DNA of 64,000 bases, taken from NCBI GenBank assembly GCA_963809715.1, contig CAWEKO010000002.1:310001-374000 (forward strand), written 5' to 3'. The position numbers were made by a program, and so were the translations under genes. The notes under the pieces are model-generated. The model was not told where the DNA came from and searched no databases. It was given only the letters and a program-made list of their open reading frames with translations. Each line of letters opens with the position of its first letter. Position 1 is the first letter of the stretch. Origin of the DNA: Bog-473 sp963809715. Its GTDB lineage: Bacteria; Actinomycetota; Acidimicrobiia; Acidimicrobiales; RAAP-2. Positions 27,330 through 34,599 of this stretch are shown here, piece by piece.

Positions 27330-29627
27330 TCACTGCATGGAGAGTATGGCGGCGACCTCGGCGACCGGATCACGAACGATCGGGCCGGTTGCGGTCACCT
27401 CGGCTCGCACGATGGTGCCGTTGAACGCGAACGGAGCTGTGTAGCCCGACCCAACGGCGGGTCCCCACTCGTAGCCACACGTCAGCCCGATCCCGACCTC
27501 GTTGAACGCTACGGGTGTAAACCGGTCGATGGTGCCCGAGCTGACTTCGTTGCCGTCCTGGATCAGGGTGGCCACGCCGCCAAGCAGTTCGTCCTTCTCG
27601 AACCTCATCTGGAGGAGATGGCGGCCCGAACCAATCCTCGAATCGCTTGTGACCTCGTACCACCTCTGTCCGTGCAGGTTGTGGAGATAGCGCAAGCGGC
27701 CGTCCAGCACGTGGAGCGACCAGCCCCCCAAGACGCAGCCGAGAGCGAGAAGCGTGCCCTGGGGGACAATGCCTTCGGGCACGTCCACGGTCACTGAAAT
27801 GATGTGTGATCGGTTGCGGACGTCGACTGCCACCCATTCAGGTACCTGCGCCCCGTCCTGGAAGTACCGGTAGGTCTCCTGTGGTTTGCGTCGATCATGC
27901 TTGTGGGCGATGACGTCGAGCACGCGATTGTCGAGAGGAAGCACGTCGTTGCGCCGGGCCTCTTCCCACCAGAGCTCGACGAGCTCGGCCACCTTGTCGG
28001 GGAACTCGAGCGCAAGGTCGTGGGCCTCCGAGACGTCCTCGGCGACGTGGTAAAGCTCCCAGACGTCGTCGTCCCAGGGTGCGTTCGAACGCAAGCCGTC
28101 GTCGTACACCGGACCGACCGGATGATAGGTCACTGCCTTCCAGCCGTCGTGGTAGATCGCCCGGGACCCCAACATTTCGAAGTGCTGGGTGCGGTGCCGT
28201 CCGGGTACGCCATCGGCCCCGTCAACGATCATGTAGGCGAAACTCGTCCCGTCCAGGTGAGACTGCTCGACACCCTCGATCTCCCCGGGCACGTCGACGC
28301 CGACCAACTCGAGGATCGTGGGCAGGACATCGATGGCGTGGGCGAATTGGTGGCGAAGAGCGCCGCCACTTTGGAGACGTGCGGGGGCACGCACGATGCA
28401 GGGGTCGGCGACACCGCCCTCGTGGACCTCGCGCTTCCACCGCTTGAAGGGGGTGTTCCCGGCCATCGTCCATCCCCACGGGTAGTTGTTGTGGCTGCCG
28501 GGCCCACCGATTTCACCGATCCGCCGGTGCATCTCGTCGACACCCGCGAACTCGAAGTTCGAGATGCGACCTTCGTTGATGGTGCCCTCCTTGCCACCCT
28601 CAGAGCTGGCGCCGTTGTCGGACACCACGATCACTACGGTGTTGTCGGTTTCCCCGAGGTCTTCGATGAAGTCGAGCACCCGCCCGACTTGGTGATCCGT
28701 GTAAGAGAGGAAGGCGGCGAAGCACTCCATGAAACGTTCGGCCAGCTCACGCTCACGCGCGTCCAGTGAGTCCCAGCTTGGGACCCAGGCCGGCCGCGGT
28801 GAGAGGACCGTTCCTTCGGGAACGATGCCTGACGCCACCTGGCGGGCGAAGGTCGCCTCGCGCCACTCGTCCCAACCCCCGGCGAAGTGGCCCTTGTAGC
28901 GTTCGATCCAATCGGCCGGCGCATGGTGGGGCGAGTGGCAGGCACCCGTCGCGAAGTACAAGAAGAAGGGCAACGTGTCATCGACCGCCCTGAGGTCACC
29001 GAGGAATTCGATCGCGCGGTCGGCCAGGTCGGCGCTGAGGTGATAGCCCTCCTCGATCGATCGCGGCGGGCGCACGCAGTGGTTGTCGTGGTAAAGCCCC
29101 GGTACGAACTGGTGAGTCTCGCCACCGTGGAAGCCGTACCAGCGATCAAAGCCGCGGCCGAGCGGCCAGGTTGCCCTCGAGGCGGCCATGTTGGTCTCCT
29201 CCTCGGGGCTGAGGTGCCACTTTCCCACGGCGTAGGTGGCATAGCCGTTTGCTCTGAGGATCTCCGAAATGAACCCGTTCTCTCGTGGCGGACGGCCCCA
29301 GTAGCCGGGAAAACCCGAGGCCAGGTCCGCTACCCGACCCATACCGCTGCGGTGATGGTTGCGCCCCGTCAGTAGGCAGGCCCGGGTGGGGGAGCAGAGT
29401 GCCGTGGTGTGGAAGTTGGTCAGGCGGATGCCCTCGCCGGCGACGCGGTCGATGGCGGGAGTGTCGATGTCTGACCCGTAGCACCCGAGCTGGGCGAAAC
29501 CGACGTCGTCGAGCACGACGAGGACGACATTGGGCGCGTTCTCGGGGGGAGTCGGCGTGGGTGGCCACCAAGGCTCCGAGTCGCGCCAATCATTGCCGAT
29601 CCTGCCCTGGAATTCGATCCTGCCCAC
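27330..29627 (-). CDS. Type I sulfatase (arylsulfatase family)
   Basis: A 765-residue enzyme hydrolysing sulfate (or phosphonate) esters. The N-terminal NVVLVVLDDVGFAQLGCYG holds the metal-binding Asp40-Asp41. CSPTR (Cys78) is the formylglycine motif C-x-P-x-R. GKWHLSPEEE supplies the conserved Lys-His, and VVIVVSDNGASSEG the late Asp-Asn metal ligands. The length and C-terminal beta domain match the long actinobacterial arylsulfatases. There is no signal peptide, so it is predicted cytoplasmic. I chose GTG 29627 because TGGGGGTGGA lies directly upstream. The cysteine needs oxidation by formylglycine-generating enzyme; no such gene is in this window. It is convergent with the orphan binding protein. 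Confidence 0.9.
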   Translation of the reverse strand: MGRIEFQGRIGNDWRDSEPWWPPTPTPPENAPNVVLVVLDDVGFAQLGCYGSDIDTPAIDRVAGEGIRLTNFHTTALCSPTRACLLTGRNHHRSGMGRVADLASGFPGYWGRPPRENGFISEILRANGYATYAVGKWHLSPEEETNMAASRATWPLGRGFDRWYGFHGGETHQFVPGLYHDNHCVRPPRSIEEGYHLSADLADRAIEFLGDLRAVDDTLPFFLYFATGACHSPHHAPADWIERYKGHFAGGWDEWREATFARQVASGIVPEGTVLSPRPAWVPSWDSLDARERELAERFMECFAAFLSYTDHQVGRVLDFIEDLGETDNTVVIVVSDNGASSEGGKEGTINEGRISNFEFAGVDEMHRRIGEIGGPGSHNNYPWGWTMAGNTPFKRWKREVHEGGVADPCIVRAPARLQSGGALRHQFAHAIDVLPTILELVGVDVPGEIEGVEQSHLDGTSFAYMIVDGADGVPGRHRTQHFEMLGSRAIYHDGWKAVTYHPVGPVYDDGLRSNAPWDDDVWELYHVAEDVSEAHDLALEFPDKVAELVELWWEEARRNDVLPLDNRVLDVIAHKHDRRKPQETYRYFQDGAQVPEWVAVDVRNRSHIISVTVDVPEGIVPQGTLLALGCVLGGWSLHVLDGRLRYLHNLHGQRWYEVTSDSRIGSGRHLLQMRFEKDELLGGVATLIQDGNEVSSGTIDRFTPVAFNEVGIGLTCGYEWGPAVGSGYTAPFAFNGTIVRAEVTATGPIVRDPVAEVAAILSMQ

Positions 29628-30144
29628 AGTTCCACCCCCAAGCACTCGACGCTGCGCAGAGCATGACACGTGACCACTCGGCAGCCGCCAGCCGAAGGAT
29701 GAGGTGGCCTGCTCCAGCGTGAACAGCTCCACCAACACCGCTATCTCGGACCGAAGCCTGGGCCCTCCGCTCCGTCCTGAGCCGTCTCACTCCTGTGCCG
29801 CAACGCGCCGGTCCCGCCTTCTCTCGCCACTATGCCGGCAACCTCCTGGTGCGCGAGCCCTCGCTTGTAACCTCAGCGAGCCGAGTCCGTACACATCCCA
29901 TGCGGGGTGTCAGGTTCTGATGCGGGTGCATTCGGCGAGTCAGCCGGACGTGCGTGGTCGATGGCACTCAGCGTCCGCCGAAGAGCGGCGATCCGAGTTG
30001 CATCGTGCGCCTTCACGGCAGCTCGCAGAGACCCTCGTCATCGCTGTTCGAACCCGATCCGGATCCCTCCGCGGCGACTGGCCGATCGTAGCGAGGAGGC
30101 TGGGGCGGACTGTCCGTCTTATCCACCCCAAGATGGGGAATGCC
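29628..30144. other. 517-nt gap containing a decayed YqeY-like gene
   Basis: No intact gene. The central part carries the pseudogene described separately; the remainder shows no motif on either strand. Confidence 0.4.
29815..30060 (-). pseudogene. Decayed GatB/YqeY-like gene fragment
   Basis: One minus-strand frame reads RGSLRAAVKAHDATRIAALR followed by RTLSAIDHARPADS, which matches the conserved N-terminal half of YqeY-like proteins (of the form LRAAMKARDxxRVAALRxxLSAIDNAEA). The same frame then hits TGA (29875-29873) and resumes with GLAHQEVAGIVARE, matching the following helix. It is also closed by TGA upstream (30040-30038), with no start codon between. Two in-frame stops and a lost N-terminus make it a pseudogene. 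YqeY-like proteins are thought to be tRNA-amidotransferase-related. The call rests on motif memory and needs an alignment. Confidence 0.5.
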
Positions 30145-30360
30145 TCACCCGTCTGTCAGCCTTGTCCTGAGTGCAATGGCGTTGCGCGGACAATCGCGCA
30201 CGGCACGCCTTGCGGCCTTCACCAATCGTGTCGGGATTGGATCTGACGCGAGGACTGGATAGCCCCACTCGTCGAGGTGAATCACTTCAGGGAGGAGTTC
30301 GGCACAGTAGCCGTATGCATCGCACGCGATTGGATCGATGGTGAGCTGCAACTCCCTCAT
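30145..30360 (-). CDS. Single-cluster ferredoxin, [3Fe-4S] type
   Basis: A 71-residue ferredoxin. Cysteines occur as CDAYGYC (C-x5-C, lacking the middle ligand of a [4Fe-4S] motif) and as DCPRNAI near the C-terminus. This is the three-cysteine pattern of [3Fe-4S] ferredoxins that feed electrons to cytochromes P450 and related oxygenases. The segment AELLPEVIHLDEWGYPVL is typical of the subfamily. No P450 or ferredoxin reductase gene is adjacent. A GTG at 30402 would add 14 residues; ATG 30360 gives the usual family length. It follows the threonine-rich protein on the same strand. Confidence 0.8.
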   Translation of the reverse strand: MRELQLTIDPIACDAYGYCAELLPEVIHLDEWGYPVLASDPIPTRLVKAARRAVRDCPRNAIALRTRLTDG

Positions 30361-30385
30361 GCACTCGCCAATCCATGTCGCTCGG

Positions 30386-30775
30386 TCATCGTGATGTCCC
30401 ACCAGATGTCACTGCCGGCCGAGTCGTCGTGGTGGTCGGGGGCTCTGTCGTCTTGGTCGGGGGCACGGTCGTCGTGGTCGGTGGCACGGTCGACACGGCC
30501 GTCGGGTCGGACCCGTTGGTCGTGGTCGTCGAGCTCTGCGGCAGGGTCGTCGAGGTGGGTGCGGTGGCCGGCAGATTCTCGGGCACTCTGGGCTTCGCCG
30601 ACCCTGGGTGTTCGCGGGCCACCACGGCGCCGATCAGTACCACCGCTCCGGTGACTGCTACGACAATGCTGGTAGTCAGGCGACGGATCCTGGTCACGGT
30701 GCGGTGGGGTGACGCGATCGGCGTCGGGGGCCGTCGGTTCCTCCGATCTCCAGAAAGCACGTCGTCTCGCTCCAT
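30386..30775 (-). CDS. Membrane-anchored protein with Thr/Pro-rich tail
   Basis: About 129 residues: a basic N-terminus (about 1-32), one membrane helix (LTTSIVVAVTGAVVLIGAVVA, about 33-53), then an extended threonine/proline/serine-rich tail with runs such as TTTTVPPTKTTEPPTTTTT. Such tails are commonly cell-wall-spanning or O-glycosylated spacers in Actinomycetota. No folded outer domain follows. The start is uncertain: ATG 30775 has GAAGG very close, and a longer TTG start at 30922 cannot be excluded. The gene diverges from the two-component system 190 bases away and could be its target, which is speculation. Confidence 0.5.
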   Translation of the reverse strand: MERDDVLSGDRRNRRPPTPIASPHRTVTRIRRLTTSIVVAVTGAVVLIGAVVAREHPGSAKPRVPENLPATAPTSTTLPQSSTTTTNGSDPTAVSTVPPTTTTVPPTKTTEPPTTTTTRPAVTSGGTSR

Positions 30776-30962
30776 TTCCTTCAGGCGGTCCGACCTGCAC
30801 CGGACCAGCGTCCTGAGCTCTTGGCGAGTGCAGCGGGGGTAGCCGGGCGCAGGCGGCGCAGGTCGGCGCCTGAACGGCCATCGTACGAAGCAGGCCTGAC
30901 GCGAAAATGACAACGTCGGCAACGGCCGTCACCCACTCGTCATCCAGGGCGGGTAGACAGGG

Positions 30963-31640
30963 ATGATGCGGGTGCTTGTCGCCGAGGACGACGACGGTCT
31001 GCGGTCAGTCCTGGAGAGAGGTCTGGGCGAGAACGGCTACGTGGTGGATGCCACGATCGACGGCGAGCAAGCGCTCCGTTATCTCGACGCCTATGACTAC
31101 GAGGTGGCGATCATCGACTGGCGCATGCCAAAGGTGACCGGGCTCGAGCTGGTCCAGCGTCTGCGCCGACGTGGGTCGTCCTTGCCAATCCTGATGTTGA
31201 CTGCCCGCGACACAGCCGCCGACCGGGTCACCGGACTGGACGAGGGCGCGGACGACTATCTGGTAAAGCCCTTCGATTTCGGCGAGCTCCTGGCTCGCAT
31301 CCGGGCACTGCAGCGTCGAGGCGAGGCGGTGCAGTCCTTGGTCATTCGGGTGGCCGATCTCGAGCTCGAGACGGTCTCTCGGGAGGTGACCATCCGCGGC
31401 GCGCAGTCACCCCGGCTCACGGCCACCGAGCTGTCTCTTTTAGAATTGCTCATGCGGCGAGCGCCCGCCGTCGTGCCGCGCCGAGCCATTGCGCTCGCGG
31501 TTTGGCAGGACGAGGCGGATGCACTCGGTTCGAACACGGTCGACGTCCACATTGCTCGCCTTCGTTCGAAGATCGCCTCCAGCGGCGCAAGGATCGAGGC
31601 GGTCCGGGCTCTCGGCTACCGCATCGTGAGGTCGACATGA
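30963..31640 (+). CDS. OmpR-family response regulator
   Basis: A 225-residue regulator. The receiver domain (1-120) has the acidic pocket EDDD (8-11), phosphoacceptor Asp52 (AIIDWRMP), Thr80 and Lys102 (LVKPF). The C-terminal winged-helix DNA-binding domain (about 128-225) has ELSLLELLMRRAPAVVPRRAI and VDVHIARLRSKI, ending with ALGYRIV. Phosphorylation by the kinase encoded next should promote DNA binding. The stop overlaps the kinase start as ATGA, so the two are translationally coupled. The target genes are not known. Confidence 0.95.
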   Translation: MMRVLVAEDDDGLRSVLERGLGENGYVVDATIDGEQALRYLDAYDYEVAIIDWRMPKVTGLELVQRLRRRGSSLPILMLTARDTAADRVTGLDEGADDYLVKPFDFGELLARIRALQRRGEAVQSLVIRVADLELETVSREVTIRGAQSPRLTATELSLLELLMRRAPAVVPRRAIALAVWQDEADALGSNTVDVHIARLRSKIASSGARIEAVRALGYRIVRST

Positions 31641-32992
31641 AGCGGTCGGTTGCCTCTCGGCGGCCCTACGTCGGACATGCCGCCCGGGTCGCACTGGTCG
31701 CCACGCTGATCATGGCTGCGGTCTACGTGGCGATGGTGCTGGCGTTCAACGTCGTGGATCGGCACCGACTGGTCAACGAGGTCGGGGACCGCTTGGACGG
31801 TCGACTGGCTGCTGTGGCCGACGCGCCCGACCAGGCCGCGGCCATCGCCCAGTACGACAACGCGCACGACCTCGATGACGCACAGGTGTTCTTCTGGGCG
31901 GTCCACCCCGGCGGCAGTCGAACCGCCCTCACCGCGGGGGCACCGCGGTTGAGCGACCGTGCGTGGGCCGGCACGACATCGACGGAGGCCAACTTCGGAA
32001 ACGCCAACTTCCTGGTCCGTTCGAGGCGCGTGGGTACCACCTTGTACGTGGCGGCCCAGACCCTCGCTTCGGCCGACCGGGTCTCGTCGGACCTCACGGC
32101 ACTCGAGCTTGTCGCGGGCCCGGTCCTGCTCCTAGGGGTCTTTCTCGGCACGTTGCTGATCGGAGTCAAGGCGGCCGAACCGGTGGAGTCGGCCCGACGG
32201 CGGCAGCTCGAGTTCACGGCGGATGCCTCTCACGAATTGCGAACTCCGCTGAGCGTGATCGAGGCCGAGGTGACGCTGGCCCGCAGCGGTCAGCGCACCG
32301 AGGAACAGTTGCGCGACACCCTCAAACGAGTGGGGCGGGAGTCGCGCCGGCTCGCGGAGATCGTCGAGAACCTCCTCTGGTTGTCCCGCTTCGACTCGGC
32401 GCCACCGCCCCCGCGCGACATGTTGGTCGACGTGGGAGCCATCGGTATCTCCTGTGCTGACCGTTTCGCCGTCCTGGCCCAGCAACGCGGGATCGCGCTC
32501 ACCGTCGAGGTCGACGCCGAGGGTGCGCCGCTCGTGCACGCTCCCCCCGAGTGGATTGATCGGTTGGCGGCGGTCCTGGTCGACAACGCCTGCCGCTATG
32601 CCGGCCCAGAGGGCACGGTCCGGATCGGCGTGCGCGCGACCAGTCATCGGGTGTCACTGACCGTCGAGGACAGCGGACCCGGCATTGCTCCCGAGGATCG
32701 CAGCCTCCTCTTCGAGCGTTTCCACCGGGCCACCGACCAGGGCAACGGTGCGGGTCTCGGCTTGGCCATCGGCGACTCGGTGGTCAAGGGGACCCGGGGG
32801 GCGTGGCACATCGGGACATCGGAGCTCGGCGGCGCGCTGATAATGGTCAGCTGGCACCGCTCCACTCTCGGTCGCCACCGCGCCGAATGGGACGGACCAC
32901 CGGGCCCACCAACGAAAGAGGAAGCCAGCCGGGGGCCGACGCCCGTTTCGGGTGAGCCTTCATCCTCACGTCATTCGCCGTCAATATCCTGA
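31637..32992 (+). CDS. Two-component sensor histidine kinase
   Basis: A 451-residue membrane kinase. Membrane helices at about 16-38 and 157-177 flank an extracytoplasmic sensor of about 115 residues. The H-box FTADASHELRTPLSV has the phosphorylated His199. The N-box is LVDNACRYAGPEGTV and the G-boxes are VEDSGPGIAPEDR and GAGLGLAIGDSVV. There is almost no space between helix 2 and the H-box, so a full HAMP domain appears to be missing. A proline/serine-rich tail of about 45 residues ends the protein. ATG 31637 overlaps the regulator stop (ATGA). The signal is unknown. Confidence 0.92.
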   Translation: MKRSVASRRPYVGHAARVALVATLIMAAVYVAMVLAFNVVDRHRLVNEVGDRLDGRLAAVADAPDQAAAIAQYDNAHDLDDAQVFFWAVHPGGSRTALTAGAPRLSDRAWAGTTSTEANFGNANFLVRSRRVGTTLYVAAQTLASADRVSSDLTALELVAGPVLLLGVFLGTLLIGVKAAEPVESARRRQLEFTADASHELRTPLSVIEAEVTLARSGQRTEEQLRDTLKRVGRESRRLAEIVENLLWLSRFDSAPPPPRDMLVDVGAIGISCADRFAVLAQQRGIALTVEVDAEGAPLVHAPPEWIDRLAAVLVDNACRYAGPEGTVRIGVRATSHRVSLTVEDSGPGIAPEDRSLLFERFHRATDQGNGAGLGLAIGDSVVKGTRGAWHIGTSELGGALIMVSWHRSTLGRHRAEWDGPPGPPTKEEASRGPTPVSGEPSSSRHSPSIS

Positions 32993-33033
32993 GAAGGACG
33001 TCCGACCCCGAAGAGAAAAGAGAAGCGCTGCCC

Positions 33034-33528
33034 ATGCCGGCGGATACGCTCATGGACCGCTCGGTCGATCTGCTCAGGATCGATTTCAAGCCGAAGCACA
33101 CCCAACCCTCGATGGCCCGAGTATTCCTGGCGACCATCGTCGCCCTCGTTGGATCACTGCTGGCTGACGCACTCCTGGTGGTCACGGCCAAGGCTGTCAT
33201 TCCTTCCACCAAGGACTATCCGCATTTCGTCTTCTCGGACTATGCCAAGCTCACGGTGATCGGCGTGATCGTGGCCTGCATCGGTTGGCCGATCGTGACC
33301 AGGATCAGCTCCTCACCGCGATGGCTGTTCTTCCGACTGGCCATCGCCGTCACGCTCGTCCTTCTCCTACCCGACCTCTACATCCTGAAGCAGGGCCAGC
33401 CGGCGAACGCCGTGGCCGTTCTGATGGTGATGCATGTGGCCATCGCCCTGGTCACCTACAACGCTTTGGTGCACCTGGCCCCGATCGGTCCCGCGAAGGA
33501 TGGGTCTCGCCCTCCCGCCGGGGCCTAG
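33034..33528 (+). CDS. DUF6069-like four-helix membrane protein
   Basis: A 164-residue protein. A hydrophilic N-terminus (1-25) is followed by four membrane helices (about 28-52, 70-88, 96-113, 124-146). Loops contain YPHFVFSDYAKLTVIGVIVACIGWP, with Phe/Asp between helices 1 and 2, a pattern I associate with the DUF6069 family of small actinobacterial membrane proteins. Its function is unknown. It starts 41 bases after the histidine kinase on the same strand and could be transcribed with the two-component genes. It runs convergent with the crotonase gene, 6 bases away. Confidence 0.65.
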   Translation: MPADTLMDRSVDLLRIDFKPKHTQPSMARVFLATIVALVGSLLADALLVVTAKAVIPSTKDYPHFVFSDYAKLTVIGVIVACIGWPIVTRISSSPRWLFFRLAIAVTLVLLLPDLYILKQGQPANAVAVLMVMHVAIALVTYNALVHLAPIGPAKDGSRPPAGA

Positions 33529-33534
33529 GGGGCT

Positions 33535-34299
33535 TCAGCGTCCGGTCCAGACCGGAGGCCGCTTCTCCAAGAACGCGCTGACGCCTTCCCGACTGTCGGC
33601 GGAGCGCATCACGGTGGCCATCGCCTCCGTCGTCGTCTCCCAGCCGAGGGTCTCGTCCTCGGCCACCAGCTCGTTGAGCGCGGCGAGACAGGCCTGCACC
33701 GAGACCGGCGCGTTGGTGCAGACCTCCTGGGCCAACGCGATCGCCCGTTCCTCCGCCTGCCCAGGTTCGCTGAGTACGTTGACCAGACCGAGCTCGTAGG
33801 CCCGCCGGGCGTCGAGCGGGCGGCCGGTCAAGATGAGCTGGCGGGCGACGTTGGGTGGGAGCGCCCGCGGACCTCGGAACAAACCGGCGCACGTCGGAAT
33901 CACGCCGATGCTGACCTCCGGGAGGCCGAAGCGCGCCTCGGTCGAGGCGACCACCATGTCGCACGAGAGCACGATCTCGAGCCCACCGCCGAGTGCGAAC
34001 CCCTCGACGGCGGCGATGAGCGGCTTGCGCCGAGACCGTCGGATGATCCCGTACTCGCCGCCGCGCTGGGTCACATAGTCGCCACCGCTGGTGAGGTCGC
34101 TGCCGGCGCTGAACATCTGGCGCGTGCCCGTCAGGACGCCCGCCCAGAGGTCGAGGTCGTCGTCGAGCTCGTTCAGGGCGCCGTCGAGCTGGTCGGCCAA
34201 GGCGCGGTCGACGGCATTGCGCTTTTCGGGCCGATCAAGCGCGATCACGAGGACGTTTCCGTCCCGCCGCCGCTGCACCAGCGTCGGGGAGTCCATCAC
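33535..34299 (-). CDS. Enoyl-CoA hydratase/isomerase (crotonase) family protein
   Basis: A 254-residue crotonase-fold enzyme acting on acyl-CoA. The oxyanion-hole segments are visible: ALDRPEKRNAVDRAL near residue 20, then MFSAGSDLTSGGDY, then VEGFALGGGLEIVLSCDMVVAS (about 98-119) and ARFGLPEVSIGVIPTCAG. The position of the second catalytic Glu of hydratases is occupied by the VSIGVIPTCAG context, so hydratase versus isomerase activity cannot be settled. The start is GTG 34299, immediately followed by ATG 34296; either could be used. It is a single gene, with no other beta-oxidation gene next to it. Confidence 0.88.
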   Translation of the reverse strand: MMDSPTLVQRRRDGNVLVIALDRPEKRNAVDRALADQLDGALNELDDDLDLWAGVLTGTRQMFSAGSDLTSGGDYVTQRGGEYGIIRRSRRKPLIAAVEGFALGGGLEIVLSCDMVVASTEARFGLPEVSIGVIPTCAGLFRGPRALPPNVARQLILTGRPLDARRAYELGLVNVLSEPGQAEERAIALAQEVCTNAPVSVQACLAALNELVAEDETLGWETTTEAMATVMRSADSREGVSAFLEKRPPVWTGR

Positions 34300-34599
34300 G
34301 CTGGGGCCAGGTGGCGCGGCACGCTGTCAACTTACCCGGCTCGTGATTAGCCCGAGTTTCCGCACCAGGCACACCCGAGGCGGAGAATTGGGTGGTGCCG
34401 CCTCGTCCTGCCCGCCCCGTGGGGCGCCCCCTGGTGCCGGGGCCGCTGACCGAATCGCGACCCCTGTTGGAGTCCTCCAGGCCGAGCGAGCAACGTTGGT
34501 TCTTGCCGGGCGCTTCGAGAAGGAGCTGAGCTCTGCACTTCTGACGTCATGCCGCAGGGGTCCAACCCGACGCGAGCAGCGGCGGGCTGGCTCAGGCCC
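34300..34599. other. 300-nt gap, nothing recognised
   Basis: It lies between two minus-strand genes. There is no supported frame and no T-run hairpin. Confidence 0.4.

Noticed and set aside
27839..27848. A third CAGGTACCTG, the core of the MarR operator
   Set aside because: It lies inside the coding part of the sulfatase, lacks the flanking GA and TC, and is far from any promoter; probably chance.
30045..30062. GTTCGAACCCGATCC, similar to a tRNA T-loop
   Set aside because: No acceptor stem, anticodon arm or CCA-adjacent pairing could be built around it; it falls within the YqeY-like pseudogene.
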